The notes below the pieces were generated by a model. The model saw nothing but the letters and a program-made list of their open reading frames with translations. It did no database searches and was not told the DNA's origin. Shown here one piece after another: positions 6,797 through 15,440 of a DNA stretch of 23,024 bases. Numbering within the stretch: position 1 is the stretch's first letter; each line of letters begins with the position of its first letter. The stretch lies in contig UQZY01000027.1 of NCBI GenBank assembly GCA_900545655.1, positions 1 to 23,024 of the forward strand, written 5' to 3'. The translations under genes and the position numbers were made by a program. The stretch comes from an uncultured Oscillospiraceae bacterium (GTDB lineage: Bacteria > Bacillota > Clostridia > Oscillospirales > Acutalibacteraceae).

Positions 6797-8612
6797 TCGT
6801 ATCCACCCTTTTGTTATTATTTGGGCGGATATTATTTTTTACGAGGCACTTTTTATCCGTACCTATAAGGTCATAGCGTCTTGCTTTTATGAGAGCCTCC
6901 CGTACAAGGTCTGCGTTCTTCGGGTTATAGTACTGAAGGAGTGCACGTTGAAGAGCTTTTTCGTGCGGATCCTTTGCAACATATACAGGCTTCATGGTAT
7001 ACGGATCAAGTTCGGTATAAAACATGCAGGTTGATATGGTACCCGGTGTCGGATAAAAATCCTGAACCTGCTCCGGTCTTATTCCGCGTGTCTTCAGAAA
7101 TTCCGCAAGTCCTACTGCCGACTCAAGCGTTGAGCCCGGGTGTGACGACATGAGATACGGAACAAGGTACTGTTCCTTACCCGCATTATGAGTGAGTTCA
7201 AAATATCGCTTTGAAAACTCAAGGTACGTCTCAATATGCGGTTTTCCCATCATGTCAAGAACCTCCGGCATACAATGCTCGGGAGCAACCTTCAACTGTC
7301 CGCTGACATGGTATTTTACAAGTTCTTTAAAAAAAGTGTCATCCCTGTCGCACAGCATATAGTCGTATCGGATTCCGGATCTTATAAAAACCTTTTTTAT
7401 TCCCGGGAGCGACCTCATTTCACGCAATATGTCGACATATTCTCTGTGGTCCGCAACAAGTGCTTTACAGGGAGTCGGTGCAAGACATTTCTTTCCCTTG
7501 CAAAGTCCTGCTTCCTTTTGCTTTTCACAAGACGGATTTCTGAAATTTGCCGACGGACCGCCGACGTCGTGTATATAGCCTTTGAAATCCGGCAATGATG
7601 AAATAAGCTTCGCCTCATCAACGAGGGATTCCTTGCTTCTCTTTGACATATACCTTCCCTGATGAAGTTGTATGGAACAAAAATTGCAGGCACCGAAGCA
7701 GCCTCTGTTCTGTGTTATTGAAAATTTAACTTCCTCTATGCCCGGTACTCCGCCGAGGGCTTCATAAGACGGATGATATGTGCGCATATACGGAAGTGCA
7801 TAAACTCTGTCCATCTCCTCAGTCGTGAGCGGCGGCATGGGAGGATTTTGCACAAGCATCAGCTTTCCGTGTCTCTGTTTTATAAGCCTTCCGCGGATAT
7901 GGTCCTGTTCATCCTGCTGCAAACGGCAGGAAATCGCATATTCCTTCTTTGAGGAACAGACATTTTCATACGACGGACATTCCGCTCCGCAGAGAGGCGT
8001 GTTTCTTACGTCGGTCAGATAGCATGTGCCGAGAACATCCGTTATGGATGAGATATCTTCCATAAGACGCAGACGTTCGGCAATTTCGAGGATTGATTTT
8101 TCACCCATGCCGTAAGAAAGAATATTCGCTCCGCTTTCAACCAGTACGGACGGATGTATACTGTCGTCCCAATAGTCGTAATGAGCAAATCTGCGTAAAG
8201 AGGCTTCAAGTCCCCCTATGATTATGTTGGCGTCGGGATATGCCTCACGTATTTTTTTGCAATAAACCGTCACAGCTCTGTCAGGGCGTTTTCCGTGTTT
8301 TCCCCCTGCTGTATATGCATCATCCGTGCGCAATTTCTTCGAAACCGTATAATGAGCAACCATTGAGTCGATATTTCCCGCCGAAACGAGAAATCCGTAT
8401 CTCGGCTCACCGAACTGCGTAAAATCATGTGTTTCGTGCCAATTCGGCTGTGCAAGAAATACGACTTTAAAACCCGCATCTTCAAGGACGCGGGTAATAA
8501 TAGCGGCACCAAAGCTCGGATGGTCAACATAAGAGTCTCCGTTTACATAAACAAAGTCCGCTTTGTCCCATCCGCGCTCAAGCATTTCGGTTTTATTTGT
8601 CGGTAAAAACAT
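6585..8612 (-). CDS. YgiQ-family radical SAM protein
   Basis: A 675-residue YgiQ (UPF0313) family protein. It has the N-terminal domain (with FVYVNGDSYVDHPSFGAAII and GGLEASLRRFAHYDYW), then the radical SAM core with the iron-sulfur motif CFGACNFC (Cys305, 309, 312), then the family C-terminal part with QVQDFYPTPGTISTCM and KALLQY-type sequence. The enzyme family binds a 4Fe-4S cluster and S-adenosylmethionine, but its reaction is unknown to me. The tail (about 600-675) is Lys/Asn/Ser-rich and of low complexity, as is usual in the family, and shares 212 bases with the next gene. ATG 8612 has GGAG 6 bases upstream and lies 14 bases after ftsK, so the genes are probably cotranscribed. Confidence 0.93.
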   Translation of the reverse strand: MFLPTNKTEMLERGWDKADFVYVNGDSYVDHPSFGAAIITRVLEDAGFKVVFLAQPNWHETHDFTQFGEPRYGFLVSAGNIDSMVAHYTVSKKLRTDDAYTAGGKHGKRPDRAVTVYCKKIREAYPDANIIIGGLEASLRRFAHYDYWDDSIHPSVLVESGANILSYGMGEKSILEIAERLRLMEDISSITDVLGTCYLTDVRNTPLCGAECPSYENVCSSKKEYAISCRLQQDEQDHIRGRLIKQRHGKLMLVQNPPMPPLTTEEMDRVYALPYMRTYHPSYEALGGVPGIEEVKFSITQNRGCFGACNFCSIQLHQGRYMSKRSKESLVDEAKLISSLPDFKGYIHDVGGPSANFRNPSCEKQKEAGLCKGKKCLAPTPCKALVADHREYVDILREMRSLPGIKKVFIRSGIRYDYMLCDRDDTFFKELVKYHVSGQLKVAPEHCMPEVLDMMGKPHIETYLEFSKRYFELTHNAGKEQYLVPYLMSSHPGSTLESAVGLAEFLKTRGIRPEQVQDFYPTPGTISTCMFYTELDPYTMKPVYVAKDPHEKALQRALLQYYNPKNADLVREALIKARRYDLIGTDKKCLVKNNIRPNNNKRVDTNEKSERTDKTNKNYTHADRRHRQYGKGVQSAQNTKNTKSAKNSKGKNNRSPGSVSHQWIPGNSKKSGKKH

Positions 8613-8626
8613 ACTTTCTCCGTTGT

Positions 8627-11242
8627 TTATTCTTCATCAGAATTTTGCGTGTCTTCAAATGTCATTTGACCCTGATTGGAGGATTCTGACGGTGACATGG
8701 CATTCATTTCAAGCCATTGATTCTTCGTTATGAGCACGCGGCGCGGCTTCGACCCCTCAAACGGGCCGACAATTCCGCGTTCTTCAAGCTCATCGACAAT
8801 ACGCGCGGCCCTTGCGTAACCGACGCGAAGTTTCCTCTGTATAAGGGTCGTCGAAGCCTGTCCGGCGTTGACAACCACCTCTATAGCCTCAGGCAACAAC
8901 GAATCTCCGTCGTCCGCTCCTCCCGGAGCGTCGACACCGCCGGACTTCTTCCCGGAATTTTCGGAAGCCGCCGCGTGCTTATCGATCTCTTCAAGCACAT
9001 CTTCATCGTATTCAGCCTTTTCCTGCTGTTTTATAAAGTCAATGACACTGTGTATTTCATTATCCGGAACATAACATCCCTGTATACGCGTAGGCTTTGA
9101 AACTCCGACGGGATTGAAGAGCATATCTCCGTTTCCGAGAAGCTTTTCCGCACCGATCATGTCAAGTATGATACGTGAATCCGTACCGTTTGAAACCTTA
9201 AGTGACAGACGGCTCGGGATGTTCGCCTTGATAAGACCGGTTATAACGTCGACACGAGGTGACTGTGTTGCGATAACAAGGTGCATACCTGCCGCACGCG
9301 CCATCTGTGCAAGACGGCAAACAGAGTCCTCGACCTCGGCAGACGCCGCCATCATAAGGTCTGCAAATTCATCTATGAAAATGACAATCTGCGGCATAGC
9401 CTCTTTTTCGGGGTCCATTTTCGCAAGCTCGTTGTAGCCTTTTATATCTCTTACATTGTTCTCCGAGAAGGACTTATAACGGTTGAGCATCTCCCTTACT
9501 GCCCATGCAAGCGCACCGGCAGCCTTTTTCGGGTCGGTAACAACCGGAATAAGCAAATGCGGAAGACCGTTGTAGTTTGTAAATTCAACCTGCTTCGGGT
9601 CAACCATTACAAGCTTGACCTCATCAGGTGACGCATTGTAGAGAATAGATAAAATCATCGCATTGAGGCACACCGACTTACCCGAACCGGTAGTACCGGC
9701 CACAAGTAAATGCGGCATCTTTGAGATATCCATGGTGCAGATATTACCCGTGATATCCTTACCGAGCGCAACTGTGAGTTTACTCTTTGCAGCCTGTGAT
9801 TTATAATCCTTTGACTCAAGTATTTCCCTGAGTGTTACGGATTCACGGCTCTTGTTCGGAACCTCAATTCCGACTGCAGCCTTACCGGGGATAGGCGCTT
9901 CTATTCTGACACCTGTTGCCGCAAGGCTCAAGGCGATATCATCCGCAAGTCCCGTAATTTTGCTTATACGTACACCTGCTGCGGGGCTGAGCTCGTAACG
10001 TGTAACAGACGGCCCTCTGCAGATGTCGACAATCGTTGTTTCAACACCGAAGCTTTTGAGAACCGAAACGAGCTTTTCGGCATTATCCTTAAGTTCTCTC
10101 TCCGACGAGCCTCCGACTGAAAGCTTAGGCGGATTGAGACACGAGATAGGCGGGAATTTATATTTTTTCTTTTCCGTGCCTTTATCCGAAGAAACGGATT
10201 TTCCGGAAATCTCCTTTGCTATTTCCGCTTCATGCCCGGAAATTTCCTCGCGTGACGCCTGCTCTGTTTTTACATCCGAGGCCTTTTTATTTGCCGCCTT
10301 TTTAATAAGGTCGTCAAGAAGCACGGACGGAGGCGCCGGCTCAGAGGTCTCAAGAGACGATACGGAGGTGTCGGCACCCTTAACGGTACGCGGCTGAACA
10401 TTTTCGGATTTTTTTACAAGCTCGTCCGCAAGCTCCTCGGCGTGTGCGTCCGCATCAGCCTCGTAACCCGGTCCCAGATCAACATCGGGATTAAAGCGTT
10501 GCCTTTGAACGGCTCTTTTTTCTTCAATCCTCTTTTTTGCAACCTCATAGTGCTCGCCCGCAGCCTTTGTTCCTTTTTCGACAGGTGTCCAAAGAGACTT
10601 GAAAAAGTCCACAAGCGTTGCTCCCGTAAGAAGCATGACGGTTATAAAAATGAGTATACATATGGTAACTCCGGCTGTAACCTTGCTTGGGAACATCCAG
10701 AGGAGAAGTCCGCCTATAACAGCACCGACTGCGCCGCCGTTTGTACTTTTAAGACCCGCGGCGTAGGATGCGGTGACAGCGTCCTTATAGTCAGCCCATA
10801 CGGTTATTTCGTCAACCGAGGCAAAAATATTCACCGCTGCGGAAATAAGCACAACAAGAACGGATGCGGTTGCAACCGTATACCTGAGATTTCCCATAGG
10901 TTTATCCAGGGAAATCATTATCGCAACATACATGAGTACAAACGGCCATACAAAGGCGCACACTCCGAACAGACCGAAAAAGACCTGACGCAGCGCACCC
11001 CAGACATTTCCGCCCGGTATCAGCGTCACGCAAAGTATGAACACGGAAATACCGAAAAGAATTATGGCGCTTACCTGTCTGTTCTTATCCTGTACCTTCT
11101 GCCTTTCCATCAGCATTTTTCCGTTTGCGGTATTCTTATTTGAAGCGGACTTCTTTGCACCGCTCCCCTGCGAAGTACGTTTTTTAATCGCAGGCTTTTT
11201 TGCGGTTCCCTTATGTCCGTTCTTTTTGGCATTCGCCATCAA
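8627..11242 (-). CDS. ftsK: FtsK/SpoIIIE-family DNA translocase
   Basis: A membrane-anchored hexameric motor that pumps chromosomal DNA through the division or sporulation septum. Of the 871 residues, 1-55 form a basic Lys-rich start. Four or five membrane segments lie at about 57-75, 86-111, 121-143 and 168-211. A long acidic linker follows to about 365, then the alpha/beta motor with Walker A AGTTGSGKS (515-523) and Walker B IFIDEFADL (621-629), and the gamma winged helix (783-840) that reads KOPS/SRS sequences. The usual TQRPSVDVITG reads TQSPRVDVITG here. The start is one of two adjacent ATG codons (11242 or 11239) behind AAGGTGG. It follows uppP by 31 bases. Whether it acts mainly in division (FtsK) or forespore DNA transfer (SpoIIIE) cannot be told. 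Confidence 0.95.
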   Translation of the reverse strand: MMANAKKNGHKGTAKKPAIKKRTSQGSGAKKSASNKNTANGKMLMERQKVQDKNRQVSAIILFGISVFILCVTLIPGGNVWGALRQVFFGLFGVCAFVWPFVLMYVAIMISLDKPMGNLRYTVATASVLVVLISAAVNIFASVDEITVWADYKDAVTASYAAGLKSTNGGAVGAVIGGLLLWMFPSKVTAGVTICILIFITVMLLTGATLVDFFKSLWTPVEKGTKAAGEHYEVAKKRIEEKRAVQRQRFNPDVDLGPGYEADADAHAEELADELVKKSENVQPRTVKGADTSVSSLETSEPAPPSVLLDDLIKKAANKKASDVKTEQASREEISGHEAEIAKEISGKSVSSDKGTEKKKYKFPPISCLNPPKLSVGGSSERELKDNAEKLVSVLKSFGVETTIVDICRGPSVTRYELSPAAGVRISKITGLADDIALSLAATGVRIEAPIPGKAAVGIEVPNKSRESVTLREILESKDYKSQAAKSKLTVALGKDITGNICTMDISKMPHLLVAGTTGSGKSVCLNAMILSILYNASPDEVKLVMVDPKQVEFTNYNGLPHLLIPVVTDPKKAAGALAWAVREMLNRYKSFSENNVRDIKGYNELAKMDPEKEAMPQIVIFIDEFADLMMAASAEVEDSVCRLAQMARAAGMHLVIATQSPRVDVITGLIKANIPSRLSLKVSNGTDSRIILDMIGAEKLLGNGDMLFNPVGVSKPTRIQGCYVPDNEIHSVIDFIKQQEKAEYDEDVLEEIDKHAAASENSGKKSGGVDAPGGADDGDSLLPEAIEVVVNAGQASTTLIQRKLRVGYARAARIVDELEERGIVGPFEGSKPRRVLITKNQWLEMNAMSPSESSNQGQMTFEDTQNSDEE

Positions 11243-11273
11243 ATTCCACCTTCTAATTTCAGAAATATTCTTT

Positions 11274-12143
11274 TTAGAATTTTTCTATAATCCCTGCGGT
11301 AATAACCGCAATTCCGAGTACAAGGCAATAGTAGCCGAAAAATTTGAACTTATCCGTTTTAACAAGCTTTTCGAGGAGCTTTATGGAAGCAACACCGACA
11401 AGCGCCGCAACAATTATTCCCACAATAACGGGAAGAACCTCGATATTTGCCGTTCCGCCTTCTATGACATCCTTCATCTCAACAATGCTTGCGGCAAGCA
11501 CGGCAGGCGTACCGAGCACGAACGAATAACGAACCATATAGTCTTTATCAACTCCGCAGAGCATACCTGTAGAGATGGTCGAGCCGGAGCGTGAAACACC
11601 GGGAAGACATGCAGCAAAAAGCTGAGCAACGCCTACTGCAACCGCATCCTTTACCTCAACACGCGGACGGATATCCTTTTTATGCTTTGAAACATATGTA
11701 CCTCCGAGCAAAAGTGCGGCGGTAAGTAAGAAGCATACGCCCTCGAGAATTATGTCGTTGTCCTCAGAAAATCTTGATACATAATCCATGACGCGCATAT
11801 CATTTCCCACGGGTATCATTATTGCAAGAAGAGGAACGCATGAAAGAACCATCATATAAAGCATATGTCTGTCGTTGTCGACATTTTTAAAGGAAAGTTT
11901 TCCCGTAAACAGTTCTTTTATGAAGCCCCACATCTGCCTGAGCAATTCCAGGAAGGTTTTATAATAAACAACAACAACGGCAACGAGTGTTCCTATATGA
12001 AGAAACACGGTGAGCGAAAGCGAGCCTTCTCCGCTCATATTCATAAAGTGCTGAAAAATCGATAAATGACCGCTTGATGAAATAGGCAAAAACTCCGTAA
12101 CGCCCTGCACTATTCCCAAAATGATTGCTTTAAGAAAATCCAT
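11274..12143 (-). CDS. uppP: Undecaprenyl-diphosphatase
   Basis: BacA-type integral membrane phosphatase that recycles undecaprenyl diphosphate to the lipid carrier used for peptidoglycan; it also gives bacitracin tolerance. The 289 residues have the family motifs: QGVTEFLPISSSGHL (residues 13-27, Glu17 catalytic region) and PGVSRSGST (181-189, Arg185), with about seven to eight hydrophobic helices. The frame is open for 22 more codons to 12209, but ATG 12143 with AAGGAG 10 bases upstream gives the standard MDFLKAIILG start. It is the first gene of a minus-strand cluster with ftsK and ygiQ, and diverges from the aconitase operon. Confidence 0.97.
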   Translation of the reverse strand: MDFLKAIILGIVQGVTEFLPISSSGHLSIFQHFMNMSGEGSLSLTVFLHIGTLVAVVVVYYKTFLELLRQMWGFIKELFTGKLSFKNVDNDRHMLYMMVLSCVPLLAIMIPVGNDMRVMDYVSRFSEDNDIILEGVCFLLTAALLLGGTYVSKHKKDIRPRVEVKDAVAVGVAQLFAACLPGVSRSGSTISTGMLCGVDKDYMVRYSFVLGTPAVLAASIVEMKDVIEGGTANIEVLPVIVGIIVAALVGVASIKLLEKLVKTDKFKFFGYYCLVLGIAVITAGIIEKF

Positions 12144-12214
12144 AGACCAAAAACTCCTTTTTATTGAGAAAACGAAACAAGTACTGTCAAGAAAACTTAA
12201 GACATACATTGTTT

Positions 12215-12243
12215 ATTATACCAAAGCAAAATGCAAATCGCAA
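12215..12243 (-). promoter_or_regulatory. Sigma-A promoter of the uppP-ftsK cluster
   Basis: Minus strand: -35 TTGCGA (12238-12243), 17 bp, consensus -10 TATAAT (12215-12220), about 65 bases from the uppP start. A second TTGACA at 12183-12188 lacks a convincing -10 box. Confidence 0.65.
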
Positions 12244-12263
12244 TATATTGTGTAGCGTATTTT

Positions 12264-12289
12264 AATAAGTAATAATATTTACACTTATT
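12264..12289. promoter_or_regulatory. Palindrome just upstream of the acn promoter
   Basis: Inverted repeat AATAAGT (12264-12270), 12 bases, ACTTATT (12283-12289), ending 3 bases before the acn -35 box. The size and position fit a dimeric regulator acting on the aconitase promoter. The B. subtilis CcpC dyad (ATAA-N9-TTAT) is only loosely similar. Confidence 0.45.
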
Positions 12290-12292
12290 TTG

Positions 12293-12321
12293 TTGACAGA
12301 TACCAAATACTGTTATAATAT
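12293..12321 (+). promoter_or_regulatory. Sigma-A promoter of the acn-icd-rex operon
   Basis: Consensus -35 TTGACA (12293-12298). The -10 box is either TAATAT (12316-12321, 17-bp spacer) or TATAAT (12314-12319, 15-bp spacer). The start codon of acn is about 50 bases further. Confidence 0.75.
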
Positions 12322-12329
12322 TATACGTT

Positions 12330-12360
12330 GTTTGTTAAAAAATCTCACAAGTTTGTTAAA
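12330..12360 (+). promoter_or_regulatory. Rex-like operator half-sites and direct repeat in the acn leader
   Basis: TTGTTA (12332-12337) and TCACAA (12345-12350) form an imperfect dyad like clostridial Rex sites (TTGTTAA-N4-TTAACAA), but the dyad spans 19 bases rather than 18. The decamer GTTTGTTAAA also occurs twice, at 12330-12339 and 12351-12360, exactly 21 bp apart (two helical turns). The site lies just after the transcription start of an operon that encodes Rex, so autoregulation is plausible. Confidence 0.45.
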
Positions 12361-12373
12361 GGAGTAAACAATA

Positions 12374-14302
12374 TTGGGTTACACACTATCGGAAAAAATC
12401 ATAAAAAATCATCTTGTGTCCGGCGAAATGGTAAAAGGCAGCGAAATAGGCCTTAGAATTGACCAGACACTCACACAGGATGCCACAGGCACAATGGCAT
12501 ACCTTGAGCTTGAAGCAATGGGAATTGACAGAGTAAAAACCGAACTGTCAGTTGCATATATCGATCATAACACTCTTCAGACCGGCTTCGAAAATGCCGA
12601 TGACCACAGATTCATCCAAAGCGTCTGCAAAAAACGCGGCATACGTTTTTCAAGACCCGGAAACGGAATTTGTCATCAGGTTCACCTTGAGCGTTTCGGT
12701 ATTCCCGGGAAAACACTCATAGGCTCAGACAGTCACACTCCCACCGGCGGCGGCATAGGTATGCTTGCTATGGGAGCCGGCGGACTTGACGTTGCCGTGG
12801 CAATGGGCGGCGGCGAATATTTCATCACCATGCCGAAAATTCTTAAAGTGAATCTCACGGGAAAGCTCCGCCCCTACGTTGCCGCAAAAGACGTTATCCT
12901 TGAGGTTCTCCGCATTCTCTCCGTAAAGGGCGGTGTCGGAAAAATCGTCGAGTATACCGGTGAGGGTGTAAAGACATTATCGGTTCCCGAGCGTGCAACC
13001 ATAACAAACATGGGTGCGGAGCTCGGTGCTACAACATCCGTCTTCCCCTCTGACGAGGAAACAAGAAAATTCCTTGCGGCGCAGGGTCGTGAAAAAGATT
13101 TTGTTGATCTCTGTGCCGACGACGATGCAGTTTACGATGAAGAAATCGAAATAAACCTTTCGGAGCTTGAACCGCTGGCCGCTATGCCTCACATGCCCGA
13201 CAATGTACGTAAGGTTTCGGAAATCGGTCCTATAAAAATCGATCAGGTATGTATCGGCTCATGCACAAACTCTTCTCTCTCGGATATGCTCAAGGTTGCA
13301 GCTATTCTCAAGGGTAAAAAGGTTGCGCCGAACGTAAGCCTTTCCATAGCTCCAGGCTCAAAGCAGGTTCTCTCCATGCTTGCAACCTGCGGAGCACTCA
13401 CCGACATTATCGACGCAGGAGCGCGTATTCTCGAATCAGCATGCGGTCCGTGTATAGGAATGGGTCAGTCGCCAAACAGTGCAGGTATTTCACTACGTAC
13501 ATTTAACAGAAACTTTGAAGGCCGTTCGGGTACTGCCGACGCAGGTATTTACCTTGTAAGTCCCGAGGTTGCGGCAGCCTCAGCCGTTGCGGGTGTACTT
13601 ACGGACCCGCGTACACTGGGCGGTTCACTGAGCATACTCATGCCTGAAAAATTCTACATAAATGACAACATGGTTGAGCTTCCGGCATCTCCGGAGGAAG
13701 CAAAGGAGTTTGAGGTCATCTACGGACCTAATATCAAACCATTTCCGAAGTCAAATGTGCTTGAAGACAAAATAGAAGCACCGGCCATTCTTAAAGTCGG
13801 AGACAACATAACCACCGACCATATCATGCCGGCAGGAGCAAAGATTCTTCCGTACAGGTCAAATATTCCTTTCCTTTCACAGTTCTGTTTCAGACAGTGC
13901 GATGAGCACTTTGCGGAGAACTGTAAGGCTGCGGGAAAAGGATTTATCATCGGCGGTGCAAACTACGGACAGGGCTCCTCAAGAGAGCACGCTGCTCTTG
14001 TTCCCCTCTATCTCGGAATAAAAGCCGTTATAACCAAGAGCTTTGCACGTATACATGCCGCAAACCTTATCAATGCGGGAATCATGCCGCTGAGCTTTGC
14101 AAATGCGGAGGATTATGACAAAATCGAACAGGGCGACGAGCTTGTCCTTTCAGACATTTTCTCAGGCCTTGACACCGGAAGCTTTATCCTTCACAACAAG
14201 ACCAAAAACACAGACATCCCTCTTACCGGGCTCTTCACCGACCGCCAGAAAGAAATCCTTAAGGCCGGAGACCTGCTTCAGTATACAAAGTCAAAAAAAT
14301 AA
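12374..14302 (+). CDS. acn: Aconitate hydratase (short, Aquifex/LeuC-like type)
   Basis: Interconverts citrate and isocitrate through a 4Fe-4S cluster. The 642 residues match the shorter putative aconitase type (about 640-660), not the 850-900-residue AcnA or AcnB. Cluster ligands are Cys297 in CIGSCTNS and Cys357 and Cys360 in ACGPCIGMG; SDSHTPTGGGIGM (118-130) and the C-terminal swivel domain with GSSREHAAL are complete. The start codon is TTG at 12374: AAAGGAG lies 9 bases upstream and no ATG is in frame nearby. The gene leads an operon with icd and rex, which supplies 2-oxoglutarate for glutamate synthesis. No citrate synthase gene lies in the window. Confidence 0.93.
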   Translation: MGYTLSEKIIKNHLVSGEMVKGSEIGLRIDQTLTQDATGTMAYLELEAMGIDRVKTELSVAYIDHNTLQTGFENADDHRFIQSVCKKRGIRFSRPGNGICHQVHLERFGIPGKTLIGSDSHTPTGGGIGMLAMGAGGLDVAVAMGGGEYFITMPKILKVNLTGKLRPYVAAKDVILEVLRILSVKGGVGKIVEYTGEGVKTLSVPERATITNMGAELGATTSVFPSDEETRKFLAAQGREKDFVDLCADDDAVYDEEIEINLSELEPLAAMPHMPDNVRKVSEIGPIKIDQVCIGSCTNSSLSDMLKVAAILKGKKVAPNVSLSIAPGSKQVLSMLATCGALTDIIDAGARILESACGPCIGMGQSPNSAGISLRTFNRNFEGRSGTADAGIYLVSPEVAAASAVAGVLTDPRTLGGSLSILMPEKFYINDNMVELPASPEEAKEFEVIYGPNIKPFPKSNVLEDKIEAPAILKVGDNITTDHIMPAGAKILPYRSNIPFLSQFCFRQCDEHFAENCKAAGKGFIIGGANYGQGSSREHAALVPLYLGIKAVITKSFARIHAANLINAGIMPLSFANAEDYDKIEQGDELVLSDIFSGLDTGSFILHNKTKNTDIPLTGLFTDRQKEILKAGDLLQYTKSKK

Positions 14303-14321
14303 GATTGAAGGTTACTGATTG

Positions 14322-15440
14322 ATGGAAAAATACATTGACGCTGCTGTCGAACAGTTTCGAACACTTCTCACACAGCAGATTGAAAGATCCGAAAAGATGG
14401 CAAACGATACGGAAAAGGTTGACTTTGCCTCTCTCCCACAGATAAAAATCGGAGTTGTCGGAGGAGACGGAATCGGTCCTATCATAACGGCCGAGGCCGA
14501 GGAGCTTCTCAGATATCTCCTCAAAGATGAGGTTGAGTCGGGAAAGGTTCTTATTGAAAACATAGAAGGACTCACAATCGAAAACAGACTTGAAAAAAAT
14601 CAGGCTGTTCCGTCGGACGTCCTCGAAAAGATAAAATCGTGCCATGTGCTTCTAAAGGGCCCTACGACGACCCCGAACGGAGGCACAATGGAAAGTGCGA
14701 ATGTTACTCTGCGACGTGAGCTTGACCTCTACGCAAACGTAAGGCCGGTTCTCGTTCCGGAGGAAAACATAGACTGGACTTTCTACCGTGAAAATACAGA
14801 GGGAGAATACGTTCTGGGTTCACGCGGTGTTGAAATTCCGGATACCCTCGCTTTTGACTTCAAGGTTACGACTGACCCCGGAACCAGAAGAATTGCGAGA
14901 GCCGCTTTTGATTACGCAAAGCAGAACGGTAAAAGCAAGGTTGCTATCGTAACAAAAGCAAATATTATGAAAAAGACAGACGGCAAGTTTTCAAAAATCT
15001 GCCATGAGGTTGCAAAGGAATATCCGGGAATTGAAGCCGACGAGTGGTATATCGACATCATGACCGCCAACCTTGTAAACAAAGATATTCGCAGCGACTT
15101 CCAAGTATTTGTTATGCCAAACCTTTATGGGGACATCATCACCGACGAAGCAGCACAAATCCAGGGCGGAGTCGGAACGGCAGGTTCGGCTAACATTGGC
15201 GACAGATATGCCATGTTTGAAGCAATTCACGGCAGTGCTCCCAGACTTATTGAAGAAGGAAAAGGCGATTATGCCAACCCTTCGAGCATATTCAGAGCAA
15301 CCGAGATGCTTCTTCGTCATATCGGATTCACCGACAAAGCAGAAATCCTTAAAAATGCGCTCAACAATAACAAATTCGGTGACAATGAAACCTGCCGCGA
15401 ATTTGGAGATAAAATAAGGAGATATTGTTATGGGATCTAA
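14322..15440 (+). CDS. icd: Isocitrate dehydrogenase (isocitrate/isopropylmalate dehydrogenase family)
   Basis: Oxidative decarboxylase of 372 residues. It has the nucleotide-binding start GVVGGDGIGP (44-53) after a 40-residue N-terminal extension, the substrate loop with ESANVTLRRELDLYANVRP, YRENTEGEY, the metal-binding region NLYGDIITDEAAQ and the adenine-binding stretch HGSAPRLIEEG. Isocitrate rather than isopropylmalate is inferred mainly from the partner aconitase and the ANVTLRR loop. NAD or NADP preference is not clear: the residues after HGSAP (Arg-Leu) match neither the E. coli Lys-Tyr (NADP) nor the Asp-Ile (NAD) pair. ATG 14322 is chosen with GAAGG 10 bases upstream; a TTG one codon earlier is possible. 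The stop overlaps rex by 11 bases. Confidence 0.88.
   Translation: MEKYIDAAVEQFRTLLTQQIERSEKMANDTEKVDFASLPQIKIGVVGGDGIGPIITAEAEELLRYLLKDEVESGKVLIENIEGLTIENRLEKNQAVPSDVLEKIKSCHVLLKGPTTTPNGGTMESANVTLRRELDLYANVRPVLVPEENIDWTFYRENTEGEYVLGSRGVEIPDTLAFDFKVTTDPGTRRIARAAFDYAKQNGKSKVAIVTKANIMKKTDGKFSKICHEVAKEYPGIEADEWYIDIMTANLVNKDIRSDFQVFVMPNLYGDIITDEAAQIQGGVGTAGSANIGDRYAMFEAIHGSAPRLIEEGKGDYANPSSIFRATEMLLRHIGFTDKAEILKNALNNNKFGDNETCREFGDKIRRYCYGI

Noticed and set aside
6588..7034. Plus-strand open frame of 148 codons opposite the ygiQ end
   Set aside because: Phe/Val/Cys-rich product is the complement of the low-complexity Lys/Asn/Thr tail; no ribosome site.
12177..12188. TTGACA upstream of uppP taken as the main promoter
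   Set aside because: At 17 bp spacing the -10 box would be TCAATA, much weaker than the TTGCGA-17-TATAAT promoter upstream.
12144..12209. 22-codon N-terminal extension of UppP
   Set aside because: ATG 12143 has an AAGGAG site and gives the standard family start; the extension is not family-like.
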